DNA of 49,041 nucleotides from Glycomyces amatae. Its GTDB lineage: Bacteria > Actinomycetota > Actinomycetes > Mycobacteriales > Micromonosporaceae. Below, in pieces: positions 35,911 to 44,303 of the stretch. The stretch lies in the NCBI RefSeq assembly GCF_020991375.1, contig NZ_JAJLQZ010000027.1, forward strand, positions 1 through 49,041, read 5' to 3'. Both the position numbers and the translations under genes were made by a program. The notes beneath the pieces were generated by a model. It ran no database searches. It was not told where the DNA came from and saw nothing but the letters and a program-made list of their open reading frames with translations. How positions within the stretch are numbered: the first letter of the stretch is position 1; each line of letters starts with the position of its first letter.

Positions 35911-36474
35911 ATGTCCCGTCGCCGCCAAGCGCTCCTGCTCCCCGGACGCAACTACAGCGTCCAGGGGCCGCTGCTCATGTACACCCACGTGGCCTTGCAG
36001 TCGCGCGGCGCCCACACCTACCCGATCGCCTGGAAGGACGTCGACCGGATCGCCGCCGACGAGCACGGGATGGTCGAAGGGGTGTGCGAGCAGACCGAGG
36101 CGGTGCTCGACCGGGTCCACAACGACGACCCGCCGCTGCTGGTCGGCAAGTCCCTCGGCTCGGCCGCCGCCATCCTCGCGGCCCACCACGGGCTCCCGGC
36201 GATCTGGTTCACGCCGCTGCTCCAGCACTACCCGATCGTGCAGGCCCTGCGCCGCGCGACCGCGCCGTTCCTGCTCATCGGCGGCTCGGCCGACCCGGCA
36301 TGGAACCAGACGCTCGCGAAGGACCTGCCCGGCGAGTTCCGCGAGATCCGCGGGGCCGACCACGGCATGTTCATCCGCGGGCGCCCGCTGATCGACTCGG
36401 CCCACGCCCTCGCCGACGTCATCGAGGCGGTCGAAGCGTTCATCGACACAGCCGTGTGGCCCCGCCAGGGCTGA
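35911..36474 (+). CDS. small alpha/beta hydrolase
   Basis: A 187-residue compact alpha/beta hydrolase fold. It opens RRRQALLLPGRNYSVQGPLL, has a nucleophile elbow in LLVGKSLGSAAAIL (G-K-S-L-G), a late acidic region in IGGSADPAWN and a histidine in GADHGMFI. It lacks a cap domain. The ATG at 35911 is preferred; the frame is open to 35806, but that part covers the C-rich hairpin. Substrate unknown. Confidence 0.8.
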   Translation: MSRRRQALLLPGRNYSVQGPLLMYTHVALQSRGAHTYPIAWKDVDRIAADEHGMVEGVCEQTEAVLDRVHNDDPPLLVGKSLGSAAAILAAHHGLPAIWFTPLLQHYPIVQALRRATAPFLLIGGSADPAWNQTLAKDLPGEFREIRGADHGMFIRGRPLIDSAHALADVIEAVEAFIDTAVWPRQG

Positions 36475-36500
36475 GGCGGCGGTGCGAGCACAATCGCAGG

Positions 36501-36719
36501 GTGACCTCAGATGCCGAGACGCCCACCTGCTCCGCCCGCGGCTGCCGCCGCGAGGCCGCCTGGATGCTGCTGTGGCGCAACCCCCGCCTGCACGGCCCCG
36601 AGCGCGTGAAGCGCTGGGCCGCCTGCGAGGAGCACCTCGCCACGCTGCGGGAGTTCCTCACCTCGCGCGGGTTCCCTTGCGAGACCGAGGCAGTGCCGCC
36701 CTCCGGGGCAATGGGATGA
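36501..36719 (+). CDS. small conserved actinobacterial cysteine protein
   Basis: Seventy-two residues from a GTG at 36501. CSARGCRREAAWMLLWRNPRL, then WAACEEHLATLREFLTSRGF, reproduces a short hypothetical family common in actinobacteria. Three cysteines plus the CEEH histidine could form a zinc knuckle. It lies seven bases before the PH-domain gene, so it is probably co-transcribed with it. Function unknown. Confidence 0.75.
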   Translation: MTSDAETPTCSARGCRREAAWMLLWRNPRLHGPERVKRWAACEEHLATLREFLTSRGFPCETEAVPPSGAMG

Positions 36720-36726
36720 TCGAGGC

Positions 36727-37224
36727 ATGAGCGCGAAGGTGTGGGACCTGTGGCCGGGCGAGGTCCAATGGCAGCCGATGTCACGGCAGCTGCGGACGGT
36801 GTGGGTCCTGCGGAGCCTGCTGAACGTGCTGATCCTCGCCGTCCTGGCGGCGGTCCCGCTGACGATCTGGCTGGGCTGGGACGGGCTGCTGTGGGCCCTC
36901 GGCGGTTACGTCGTCCTCGCGGGGCTGCGGTCCCTCGCCGTGGCGCGCACCGTCGCGACCTGGGGATACGCCGAGCGCGAGGAGGACCTCCTGGTCCGCC
37001 ACGGCCTCCTGACGCGCCGGTTGAGCATCGTCCCCTACGGGCGCATCCAGCTCATCGACCTCTCGGCCGGACCCATCGAGCGGATGTTCGGCCTCACCAC
37101 GGTGCAGGTGCGCACCGCGGCCCTCGGCTCGACGACCGAGGTGCCCGGCCTCGACCCGCCGGTGGCGGCGGCGCTGCGCGACCGGCTCGCCGTCCGGGCC
37201 GCCGAGGTCCGGGAGGGGCTATGA
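36727..37224 (+). CDS. bacterial PH-domain membrane protein, short (YdbS-like)
   Basis: A 165-residue protein. Two hydrophobic helices (VLRSLLNVLILAVLAAVPLTIWL; LLWALGGYVVLAGLRSLAV) are followed by one bPH2/DUF304 domain (about residues 80-150: EEDLLVRHGLLTRRLSIVPYGRIQLIDLSAGPIERMFGL). It overlaps the next gene by four bases (ATGA), a coupled pair like ydbS-ydbT of Bacillus. The homologues are implicated in envelope stress tolerance. Confidence 0.88.
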   Translation: MSAKVWDLWPGEVQWQPMSRQLRTVWVLRSLLNVLILAVLAAVPLTIWLGWDGLLWALGGYVVLAGLRSLAVARTVATWGYAEREEDLLVRHGLLTRRLSIVPYGRIQLIDLSAGPIERMFGLTTVQVRTAALGSTTEVPGLDPPVAAALRDRLAVRAAEVREGL

Positions 37225-38699
37225 CCGGCCAGGTGCCCGAGCGGCCGGACGCGGCGGTGCGGGAGGAGCCCGCTCCCCCGCTGGCGGACCTCCCCTACGG
37301 TCCCGAGCCCGCGCCCGCCGGACCGAGCGCGCCGCCCGCCGGGGCCGCGCGCCAGCGGCTGCACCCGCTCACGCCGCTGCTGGAGAGCTTCCGGTTCTTC
37401 GCCGCCGCGGCGGCCGCGGTCGGCATCCAGGTCTTCACCTCGCAGAACTTCCTGTTCGCGGTGTACGTCGCGGTGGCGGCGGCCGTGGTCGGGGGCATCG
37501 CGAGCCTCATCGCGCTCCAGTACCGCGGCTTCGTCATCTGGGGCCCGGAGCTGCACATCTACAGCGGCGTCCTCACGCGCAGCCACCGCACGGTCCCGCT
37601 GGACCGGCTCCAGTCGGTGGACCTGGTGCGGCCGCTGCGCGCCCGGCCTTTCGGGTTGGCGCAGTTGAACATCGAAGTGGCCGGAGGCGACGGGACGGAC
37701 GCGCGCCTGGCGTACCTGAAGGTGGACCGGGCCCTGGCGCTGCGCGCGGAGCTCCTGGCGATCGCGGGGCGGCCCATCGCGGCGGCCCCCGAACCGGAGG
37801 CGGACGCGGCGCCCGCGGAGGCGGCGGCGCCCGCCGAGGCCGGGCCGGGCGCGCTGATCCCGCCGGTGCCGGTTAGGAGGCTCGCGGTCGCCTCACTGCT
37901 GGAGGCCCTGCCGGTGCAGGTGACGGCGCTGGCGGTGTTCGGGACCGCGTTCGCGGTGACGGGCTACTTCTTCGGGTTCAGCACCGTGGCGACGACCGTG
38001 TGGTTCGGGTTCCTCGCGCCGGCGCTGCTGGGGTACGTCCAGAGCACCGTCGCCACGGTGAACCGGTTCCTGCGCAACTGCCGGTTCCGGCTCAGCCGCG
38101 ACGGCGGGAGCCTGCTGGTGGAGCGGGGCCTGACGGACACGAGCCACGAGACGGTGCCGGTGGACCGCGTGACCGCGGTGAACTTCGACGAGCCGGTGCT
38201 GTGGCGCTCGCGGCAGTGGCGGCGGGTGGAGGTGTGGACGGCGGCCGTGGCCCAGCAGGGCGGCGGCGCGGTCAAGTCGACCATGATGCTGCCGGTCGGC
38301 GACCCCGGGCAGGTGGCGCTGGTCGCGGCCGAGTCGGTGCCGGAGCTGCCGTCGGTGTTCGCGGTGGAGCGACCGCCTCGGCGGGCGCGGTGGCGGATGC
38401 CGGTCGCCTGGAAGCGGACCGGGGCCGCGCTCGACGAGCGCGTGTTCGTGGTCCGGCACGGGGTCCTGGTGAACACGTACGTGGCCGTGCCGTACGCGCG
38501 GATCCAGTCGGTGCGGGTCGTGCAGGGGCCGTTCCAGCGGCTCCAGGGGCTGGCGACGGTGCGGGCGATGACGGCCGGGGGCCTGGGGCACGACGCCGTG
38601 GCGCGCCACCGCGACGTGCGCGAGGCCGTCGCGATGGCCGCCGAGCTGCGCGAGAGGGCGGACGCGGCCGCGGCCCTGGAGAGGCCGCGGCTGTCCTGA
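37221..38699 (+). CDS. bacterial PH-domain membrane protein, long (YdbT-like)
   Basis: A 492-residue protein. A Pro/Ala-rich cytoplasmic leader (1-45) is followed by a helix pair and a first DUF304 domain (about 96-175: LHIYSGVLTRSHRTVPLDRLQSVDL). After an Ala/Glu linker come a second helix pair, a second domain (about 285-350: LLVERGLTDTSHETVPVDRV) and a third (about 400-480: VFVVRHGVLVNTYVAVPYARIQSV). The three-domain architecture with a short one-domain partner is that of YdbT/YdbS. It ends six bases before the convergent hisG stop. Confidence 0.88.
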   Translation: MTGQVPERPDAAVREEPAPPLADLPYGPEPAPAGPSAPPAGAARQRLHPLTPLLESFRFFAAAAAAVGIQVFTSQNFLFAVYVAVAAAVVGGIASLIALQYRGFVIWGPELHIYSGVLTRSHRTVPLDRLQSVDLVRPLRARPFGLAQLNIEVAGGDGTDARLAYLKVDRALALRAELLAIAGRPIAAAPEPEADAAPAEAAAPAEAGPGALIPPVPVRRLAVASLLEALPVQVTALAVFGTAFAVTGYFFGFSTVATTVWFGFLAPALLGYVQSTVATVNRFLRNCRFRLSRDGGSLLVERGLTDTSHETVPVDRVTAVNFDEPVLWRSRQWRRVEVWTAAVAQQGGGAVKSTMMLPVGDPGQVALVAAESVPELPSVFAVERPPRRARWRMPVAWKRTGAALDERVFVVRHGVLVNTYVAVPYARIQSVRVVQGPFQRLQGLATVRAMTAGGLGHDAVARHRDVREAVAMAAELRERADAAAALERPRLS

Positions 38700-38704
38700 G
38701 CGCC

Positions 38705-39550
38705 TCAGAGGCGGCAGGCGTCGATGTTGGAGGCCAGGATGCCGCGGGCGCCGAGCTCGTAGAGCGCGTCCATGACGCGGTGCAGGTCGGCGCGCTCGGT
38801 CATCGACTGCACGGCGACCCACCCTTCCCGATGCAGCGGGGAGACCGTCGGCGACTCGATGCCGGGGGTCAGTTCGACCGCGGACTCGAGCAGTTCGGCG
38901 CGCACGTCGTAGGCGAGCATCACGTAGGAGCGGGCCACGAGGACGCCGCGCAGGCGCCGCAGGAGCTGCTCGACCGCGCCCCCTTGCCCGTTGCCCGTCT
39001 TGCGGACCAGGACCGCCTCGGAGTGCATGATCGGGTCGCCGAAGACGGCGAGCCCGGCCTGCTTGAGGGTCGTGCCGGTCTCGACCACGTCGGCGATGGC
39101 GTCGGCGACGCCCAGGGCGATGGCGTTCTCGACCGCGCCCGCGAGTTCGACGATGGCGGTCTTGACGCCCTGCTGGTCGAGGTCGCGCTGGACCACGCCG
39201 GGGTAGGAGGTCGCGATGCGCTTGCCGTCGAGCCCGGCGATCGAGTCGACGGTGCCCGGGCGGGCGGCGTAGCGGAACGTCGAGCGGCCGAAGCCGAGCG
39301 CGAGGACCTCCTCGACCTCGGCGCCGGAGTTGACGGCGAGGTCGCGGCCGGTGATGCCCAGGTCGAGGTCGCCGCTGGCGACGTAGGTGGCGATGTCGCC
39401 GGGGCGCAGGTAGAAGAACTCGACGCCGTTGTCGGCGTCGACGGACTGGAGGTCGCGGCTGGAGCGGCGCTGGCGGTAGCCGGCCTCGGTGAGCATGTCG
39501 GTGGCGCCCTGGGAGAGCGCGCCCTTGTTGGGCACGGCGATGCGGAGCAT
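38705..39550 (-). CDS. hisG: ATP phosphoribosyltransferase (long form)
   Basis: A 281-residue enzyme for the first, committed step of histidine synthesis, joining PRPP and ATP. It opens LRIAVPNKGALSQGATDML, has the PRPP-binding region near ADAIADVVETGTTLKQAGL, and a C-terminal ACT-like regulatory domain (about 210-281: PTVSPLHREGWVAVQSM). The long form with its own regulatory domain needs no HisZ. A good GAAAGG precedes the ATG. It follows hisE by 14 bases, the usual actinobacterial hisE-hisG pair. Confidence 0.95.
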   Translation of the reverse strand: MLRIAVPNKGALSQGATDMLTEAGYRQRRSSRDLQSVDADNGVEFFYLRPGDIATYVASGDLDLGITGRDLAVNSGAEVEEVLALGFGRSTFRYAARPGTVDSIAGLDGKRIATSYPGVVQRDLDQQGVKTAIVELAGAVENAIALGVADAIADVVETGTTLKQAGLAVFGDPIMHSEAVLVRKTGNGQGGAVEQLLRRLRGVLVARSYVMLAYDVRAELLESAVELTPGIESPTVSPLHREGWVAVQSMTERADLHRVMDALYELGARGILASNIDACRL

Positions 39551-39564
39551 GCGGATGGGCCTTT

Positions 39565-39828
39565 CTAGAGGTACCGGTAGACGTCGTCGACGCTGATGCC
39601 GCGGGCGACCATCATCACCTGGAGGTGGTACAGGAGCTGGGAGATCTCCTCCGCCGCGGCCTCGTCCGACTCGTACTCGGCGGCCATCCAGACCTCGGCC
39701 GCCTCTTCGACGATCTTCTTGCCGATGGCATGGACGCCGGCGTCGAGGGCGGCGACGGTGCCCGACCCCTCGGGTCGGGTGACTGCTTTCTCGGCGAGTT
39801 CGGCGTAGAGCTGCTCGAAGGTCTTCAC
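39565..39828 (-). CDS. hisE: phosphoribosyl-ATP diphosphatase
   Basis: An 87-residue MazG-fold enzyme hydrolysing PR-ATP to PR-AMP, the second histidine step. It has [28 protein letters not shown] with the metal-binding Glu residues, then [15 protein letters not shown]. The start is the GTG at 39828; the longer frame to 39918 lies outside the conserved domain. It is transcribed with hisG. Confidence 0.95.
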   Translation of the reverse strand: MKTFEQLYAELAEKAVTRPEGSGTVAALDAGVHAIGKKIVEEAAEVWMAAEYESDEAAAEEISQLLYHLQVMMVARGISVDDVYRYL

Positions 39829-40020
39829 GGCGGTGATTCTACGTGTCCCGGCAGGTGGACGGCGACAGCGATACGCGCTGGGGCCCTGACGAAACACGCG
39901 ATGAGATCTGCGTCGCACCCGAATCCGAGGTTTGTTCGGATGTGTGGTGTAATTCGATTGTCAGCATTCGACCCGATTTGCGGGTCTTTGACAGTCGAGC
40001 AGCAGTGAAAGGCAGGCAGG

Positions 40021-40746
40021 ATGCGACGCAGAACGCTCTTCACCACCGCCGGGGCCGCCGTCGCGGCGGGCGCCGCCGCGGCCAGCGCGCTCCCGGCATG
40101 GGCGCAGACCGGGGACGGCCCCTCCGCGAGCCAGACCTGGTCCTCTTCGGACCAGTGGGGGAACTGGACCTCCGGCGACTACACGTTCTACAACAACATC
40201 TGGGGCTCCGGCGCCGGGTCGCAGACCATCTGGGCGAACGGGCCCGGCGACTGGGGCGTCTCGGCCGACCACCCGGACACGGGCGGCATCAAGTCCTATC
40301 CGAACGTCTCGTACACGCTGGGGCGCAACGTGTCCGAGATGGGACAGGTGACCAGCACCAACACCGTGTCGGTGCCGACCGGCTCGGGCCTGGCGTACAA
40401 CACCGCCTACGACGTGTGGGGCGACGGCCACGCGCACGAGATCATGATCTGGACCCAGTGGCACGGGCCCGTGGGCCCGATCGGCGGCCAGAGCGACGAG
40501 GTCGAGATCGGCGGCACGACCTGGGCGTACCACCAGGGCAGCAACGGCGCCAACGCCGTCTACAGCTTCCTGTCGACCTCGCCCGGGTCGAGCGCCTCGA
40601 TCGACATCACCGGCCACGCGCAGTGGCTGGTGGCCCAGGGCCACATGCCGGAGGTGCGGATCGACCAGATCCAGTTCGGCTGGGAGATCACCTCGGCGGC
40701 GGGCGGCCACGACTTCGCCGTGGAGGAGTACACGCTGAGCGTCTGA
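40021..40746 (+). CDS. secreted GH12 endoglucanase (first paralogue)
   Basis: A 241-residue secreted glycoside hydrolase family 12 protein. The Tat-type signal (RRRTLFTTAG, cleaved near AWA-Q) precedes the jelly-roll. NNIWGSGAG, KSYPNVSY and the nucleophile in HEIMIWTQW are followed by GPVGPIGG, and the general acid/base glutamate lies in QFGWEITS. GH12 enzymes cleave beta-1,4-glucan or xyloglucan. GGCAGG sits just before the ATG, and a TTGACA lies at 39988 in the 190-base leader. It is followed by a terminator and then a close paralogue. Confidence 0.85.
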   Translation: MRRRTLFTTAGAAVAAGAAAASALPAWAQTGDGPSASQTWSSSDQWGNWTSGDYTFYNNIWGSGAGSQTIWANGPGDWGVSADHPDTGGIKSYPNVSYTLGRNVSEMGQVTSTNTVSVPTGSGLAYNTAYDVWGDGHAHEIMIWTQWHGPVGPIGGQSDEVEIGGTTWAYHQGSNGANAVYSFLSTSPGSSASIDITGHAQWLVAQGHMPEVRIDQIQFGWEITSAAGGHDFAVEEYTLSV

Positions 40747-40754
40747 CGAACGCA

Positions 40755-40788
40755 CCGCAGGGGCCGGGGGCGATCCCGGCCCCTGCGG
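40755..40788 (+). terminator. terminator between the GH12 genes
   Basis: A 14-bp perfect stem CCGCAGGGGCCGGG/CCCGGCCCCTGCGG with a six-base loop starts nine bases past the first GH12 stop. The two paralogues are therefore separate transcripts. Confidence 0.85.
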
Positions 40789-40842
40789 CGTGCCCGGCGT
40801 CCGGGTCTGGATTTTAGTTGTGTCGCATGTTCTAATTAATTA

Positions 40843-40858
40843 ATCGACATTGCTCGAT
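40843..40858. promoter_or_regulatory. inverted repeat upstream of the second GH12 gene
   Basis: ATCGA-CATTGC-TCGAT, immediately after an AT-rich TTAATTAATTAA block, lies 50 bases before the start codon. A loosely similar TAATTCGATTGTC occurs upstream of the first GH12 gene (around 39951). It is a possible shared operator. No known carbohydrate regulator consensus is matched. Confidence 0.4.
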
Positions 40859-40909
40859 ATCAACTGCCGGGCGACCCGTGCCCGGCGCAGCACGGAAGGG
40901 CAAGTCCGC

Positions 40910-41614
40910 ATGCGTCGCAGATCGCTCCTCACCGCCGCCGTGGCGGCTCCGATCGCCACCGCCGCCGCCGTCGGCGGCCTCCAGTCCGCGGCCCAGGCCG
41001 CCGCCTGGTCCTCCTCGGACCAGTGGGGCAACTGGACCACCGGGCCCTACACGATCTACAACAACATCTGGGGCTCCGGCGCGGGCTACCAGTCCATCTG
41101 GGCCAACTCGGCCTCCAACTGGGGCGTGTGGGCCGACCACCCGAACACGGGCGGCATCAAGTCCTACCCGAACGTCTCGTACACGCTGGGGCGCAACGTC
41201 TCCAACATGGGGAACGTCTCCAGCTCCCACAACATCACCGTGCCGACCGGCTCGGGCCTGGCGTACAACAGCGCCTACGACGTGTGGGGCGACGGCCACG
41301 CGCACGAGATCATGATCTGGACCCAGTGGCACGGCCCGGTCGGGCCGCTCGGGGGCTTCCAGACCAACGTGAACCTCGGCGGCCGCAACTGGCAGTACTT
41401 CCAGGGGAGCAACGGGGCCAACCCGGTGTACAGCTTCCTCGCGCACACCCACACCACCTCGTCCACGGTGAACATCACCGCGATGTGCCAGTGGCTGGTG
41501 AACACCGGGCGGATGCCGAACGTGCGCATCGACCAGATCCAGTTCGGCTGGGAGATCACCTCGTCCGCGGGCGGGCGCGACTTCCGGGTCAACAGCTACT
41601 CGCTGTCGACGTGA
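40910..41614 (+). CDS. secreted GH12 endoglucanase (second paralogue)
   Basis: A 234-residue GH12 protein with a Tat-type leader (RRRSLLTAAVAAP, cleaved near AQA-A). It shares with the upstream gene WSSSDQWGNWT, NNIWGSGAG, GGIKSYPNVSYTLGRNVS, VWGDGHAHEIMIWTQWHGPVGP and RIDQIQFGWEITS. Both catalytic glutamates are therefore kept. Differences cluster in surface loops (HTHTTSSTVNIT against SPGSSASIDIT). GGAAGGG is ten bases before the ATG at 40910. A tandem duplication with separate promoters is the simplest account. Confidence 0.87.
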   Translation: MRRRSLLTAAVAAPIATAAAVGGLQSAAQAAAWSSSDQWGNWTTGPYTIYNNIWGSGAGYQSIWANSASNWGVWADHPNTGGIKSYPNVSYTLGRNVSNMGNVSSSHNITVPTGSGLAYNSAYDVWGDGHAHEIMIWTQWHGPVGPLGGFQTNVNLGGRNWQYFQGSNGANPVYSFLAHTHTTSSTVNITAMCQWLVNTGRMPNVRIDQIQFGWEITSSAGGRDFRVNSYSLST

Positions 41615-41620
41615 GGGGCG

Positions 41621-41651
41621 GCCGCCGGGCCCGGGACGCGGGCCCGGCGGC
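41621..41651. terminator. shared terminator of GH12 and GH2 genes
   Basis: A 13-bp perfect stem GCCGCCGGGCCCG/CGGGCCCGGCGGC with loop GGACG fills the 40-base gap between the convergent GH12 and GH2 stop codons. Confidence 0.85.
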
Positions 41652-41654
41652 GCC

Positions 41655-43322
41655 TCACCGGCGGAACCGCTCGCGCACGGCCCGGTAGGCCTGCTTGGGG
41701 CGGCGGTACTCGTCCACGAGGCCCTTGTCGTTGACGCCGCGGGGCCGCTTGAGCGCCATCTCGCGGTGCTGGGTGGTGGCGAAGTCGCCCAGGACCCAGA
41801 TGCCCAGGCCCGAGATGCGGTCCTGGCCTTCCAGGAGGTGGTCGATCACGGTGGTGAGCAGCGCGGTCTGGTAGTCCTCGGTCCACAGCGAGCCGGTCTG
41901 GTCGTTCCAGCCCGGCACGGCGCCGGCGCCGATCTCGGAGATGACGAGCGGCTTGTCGGCGTGCCCGAGCGCGTCGACGTGGGCGGCGATGCGGTCGAGT
42001 TCGGCGGGGATGTCGGCGATGCCGCCGAAGTACCAGCCGGGGTAGGTGTTCACCGAGACGACGTCGACCAGGTCGAAGCAGCGGTCGTCGAAGGCGTTCA
42101 GGCTCGCGTACGTGACCGGGCGGGTCGGGTCGAGCTCGCGCAGGCGCCCCAGCAGCCGCTCGTAGACCGGGCGGCCCTGGTCGGACCAGCTGGGGCACTC
42201 GTTGAGGACGCCCCACAGAACGACCGAGGGGTGGTTGCGGGCGGCGGCGACCATCTCGTCGATGTGCGAGAGCTGCGCCTCGACGAACGCGGGGTCGGTG
42301 AGGTGCTCGACCGGGTACTGCCAGCCGATCGACTCGCTCCACACGAGGATGCCGGACTCGTCGCACAGGTCGAGGAACAGCGGGTCCATGGGGTAGTGGC
42401 TGCCGCGCACGAAGTTGCAGCCGAGGTCGCGCAACTGCTGGACGTCGGCGACCAGGAGGGCCTCGGGCTGGGCGTGGCCGAACTGCGGGTGGAGCTCGTG
42501 CCGGTTGACGCCCAGGAGGGTGACGGCCTCGCCGTTGACGGTGATCCGGCCGTGTTCGGTGCGGACCTCGCGCAGGCCGAAGCGCTCGCGCCGGTCGTCG
42601 CCGCCGAGGCGCACGGCGAGGGTGGAGAGGCGGGGCTCCTGCGGCGACCACGGCGCGACCCAAGGAAGTTCGAACTCGTATGCGAGGGTGCCGGCGGCGT
42701 CGAGGTCGACCTGCTCGGTGTGGACGGTGCGGCCGTCGCACTCGACGGCGAGCGGCAGCGAGGCCGGCGCGGCGGCGGCGTAGTCGATCCGCACGCTGAT
42801 GCGCCGGTCGGCGACCGAGGCGGTGTCGACGCGGACGGCGTCGATCCAGGCGGCGCCGAGGCGGTGGAGTTCGACGCCTCGGGAGATGCCGCCGAAGTGG
42901 TACCAGTCGAAGTGCTCCATGTGGAGCGGGGAGCGGTCGCCGAAGCGGTTGTCGACCAGGACGGTGATCTCGGCGGTGCCCGCCTCGGCCTCGGTCTCGG
43001 CGTGGAAGCGGGTGAAGCCGCCGGCGTGGTCGCGGATCGCCTCGCCGTTCCACAGGACCCGGCACCAGTGCTGGACGCCGTCGAAGACGAGCCGGTGGCG
43101 GCCGGCCTCGACGGGGACGCGGGTGCGGTAGGCGGCCAGGCCGCGGCGGCCCGCGTAGGCGGGGGTGGCGTCGAAGCAGCCGGGGACGGCCATGCGGTCG
43201 TCGAAGGCGATCGCGGCGGGGTCGACCTCGTCGGGGTCGGTGTCGCCGAGGTAGGCGAAGTCCCAGACGCCGTCCAGCGCCTCGACGTGCCGGTGCTCGT
43301 GCTCGGTGAATCGTCGGGCCAT
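41655..43322 (-). CDS. GH2 family glycosidase (beta-glucuronidase/galactosidase type)
   Basis: A 555-residue glycoside hydrolase family 2 enzyme without signal peptide. The N-terminal sugar-binding domain (ALDGVWDFAYLGDTD) and the Ig-like domain are followed by a TIM barrel with FVRGSHYPMDPLFLDLCDESG, the acid/base glutamate in LWGVLNECPSW and the nucleophile in LVISEIGAGAVPG. The length is nearer beta-glucuronidase than LacZ. It may process sugars released by the GH12 enzymes next door. An imperfect LacI-like palindrome GGCGAACGCTTGCC (43404-43417) lies upstream. Sugar specificity is unresolved. Confidence 0.87.
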   Translation of the reverse strand: MARRFTEHEHRHVEALDGVWDFAYLGDTDPDEVDPAAIAFDDRMAVPGCFDATPAYAGRRGLAAYRTRVPVEAGRHRLVFDGVQHWCRVLWNGEAIRDHAGGFTRFHAETEAEAGTAEITVLVDNRFGDRSPLHMEHFDWYHFGGISRGVELHRLGAAWIDAVRVDTASVADRRISVRIDYAAAAPASLPLAVECDGRTVHTEQVDLDAAGTLAYEFELPWVAPWSPQEPRLSTLAVRLGGDDRRERFGLREVRTEHGRITVNGEAVTLLGVNRHELHPQFGHAQPEALLVADVQQLRDLGCNFVRGSHYPMDPLFLDLCDESGILVWSESIGWQYPVEHLTDPAFVEAQLSHIDEMVAAARNHPSVVLWGVLNECPSWSDQGRPVYERLLGRLRELDPTRPVTYASLNAFDDRCFDLVDVVSVNTYPGWYFGGIADIPAELDRIAAHVDALGHADKPLVISEIGAGAVPGWNDQTGSLWTEDYQTALLTTVIDHLLEGQDRISGLGIWVLGDFATTQHREMALKRPRGVNDKGLVDEYRRPKQAYRAVRERFRR

Positions 43323-43449
43323 GGCAGCTGCCTCCGTATGGTCGTCGCGGCTGGGCTGAACGGTGCTGTCGAACGAAGCCGCCGAGCGGTTCCAACGATC
43401 TTAGGCGAACGCTTGCCAAAACTTCCAGCACCCGCCGGGCGGGACCGGT

Positions 43450-44193
43450 TCAGACCGCTTTCCGCTTGTCCCGGAACGCCTTCTGGCGGCAGGCGGCCGA
43501 GCAGTACTTGGCGGGGCGGCCGGTGGCCGTGGCCGGGAGGGGCGAGCCGCAGACCGGGCAGTTCCGTTGCGTTTCGTTATGGCCCCGGCCCGGCTCCGCG
43601 GGTTCGTTACGAAACGCTTTGTTTCGTTCCGCTCGGAGGCCGTCCCAGAGGAAGCGGGACAGGCGGCGGGCCCGCTCGGGCGTCCCCGCCGCGGCCGCCA
43701 TGCCGACGAAGCCCGCGAGCAGGGCCCGGACGTCCTCGGCGTCGAGGTCGCGGCGCACGGCCCCGGCCTCCTGGGCCCGCGCGAGCAGGACGGCCAGCGG
43801 CATGTCGATCACGCAGCGGCCGTCGGCCTTCGCGGGCTCCTGCCAGTCGTTGCGCCAGGCCAGCGTCTCGCAGATGACCCGGTTGACCAGCGCCTGCTCG
43901 GCGATGTGGTGCAGGTAGGCGAAGAAGGCGGCCTCGGGGTCGGCGCCCTCGATCGCCGCCAGGCCGACCTCGTGGAGCTGGCGCATCCGGTGGTCGAGGA
44001 CCGTCGCGAGCAGGGCGTCCTTGGTCGGGAAGTGCCGGTAGACGGTGCCCGCGCCGACGCCGGCGGCGGTCGCGATCTCCCCCAGGGAGACCGCGGTGCC
44101 GCGCTCGGCGAACAGGCGGTCGGCGGTCTCCAGCACCTTCTGCCGGTTGCGCTGGGCGTCGGCGCGTTCGGCGCGCCCCACTGCGGTCGCCAA
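43450..44193 (-). CDS. TetR regulator with C-terminal zinc-ribbon extension
   Basis: A 247-residue protein. Residues 1-190 are a standard TetR: helix-turn-helix VSLGEIATAAGVGAGTVYRHF, then the helical ligand domain with RALLAGFVGMAAAAG. After a polar linker rich in Asn, Arg and Lys (about 192-212) comes CPVCGSPLPATATGRPAKYCSAACRQKAF, a four-cysteine zinc ribbon of a type seen at the end of some actinobacterial regulators. The linker DNA is less GC-rich than the rest. It is divergent from the NmrA-like gene across a perfect palindrome, the probable operator. Confidence 0.85.
   Translation of the reverse strand: MATAVGRAERADAQRNRQKVLETADRLFAERGTAVSLGEIATAAGVGAGTVYRHFPTKDALLATVLDHRMRQLHEVGLAAIEGADPEAAFFAYLHHIAEQALVNRVICETLAWRNDWQEPAKADGRCVIDMPLAVLLARAQEAGAVRRDLDAEDVRALLAGFVGMAAAAGTPERARRLSRFLWDGLRAERNKAFRNEPAEPGRGHNETQRNCPVCGSPLPATATGRPAKYCSAACRQKAFRDKRKAV
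43569..43617. repeat. inverted repeat inside the TetR linker region
   Basis: GCGTTTCGT (43569-43577) and ACGAAACGC (43609-43617) are perfect inverted copies 31 bases apart. Another TTTCGTTCCG follows at 43622-43631. They lie in the codons for the linker between TetR and zinc ribbon and resemble half-sites of the operator CCGTTTC-AG-GAAACGG upstream of the same gene. Confidence 0.6.
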
Positions 44194-44235
44194 CGGGTGC
44201 CCCTCTCGCGGTCGCTGATAAACGGGTGTATCGTT

Positions 44236-44251
44236 CCGTTTCAGGAAACGG
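44236..44251. promoter_or_regulatory. TetR operator between TetR and NmrA-like genes
   Basis: CCGTTTC-AG-GAAACGG is a perfect 16-bp palindrome 53 bases before the NmrA-like start and 43 bases before the TetR start. A TGTATCGTT just left of it may be part of a -10. Repression of both genes by the TetR is inferred. Confidence 0.8.
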
Positions 44252-44303
44252 GTCGACGAGTCCGATGGTAGTCGGCGACCCCCGGAACGGAAAGGACCTC
44301 TTC

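Noticed and set aside
43404..43417. GGCGAACGCTTGCC as a LacI-family operator for the GH2 gene
   Set aside because: Only about 10 of 14 positions are symmetric and no LacI gene is nearby. It is too weak to list as a feature.
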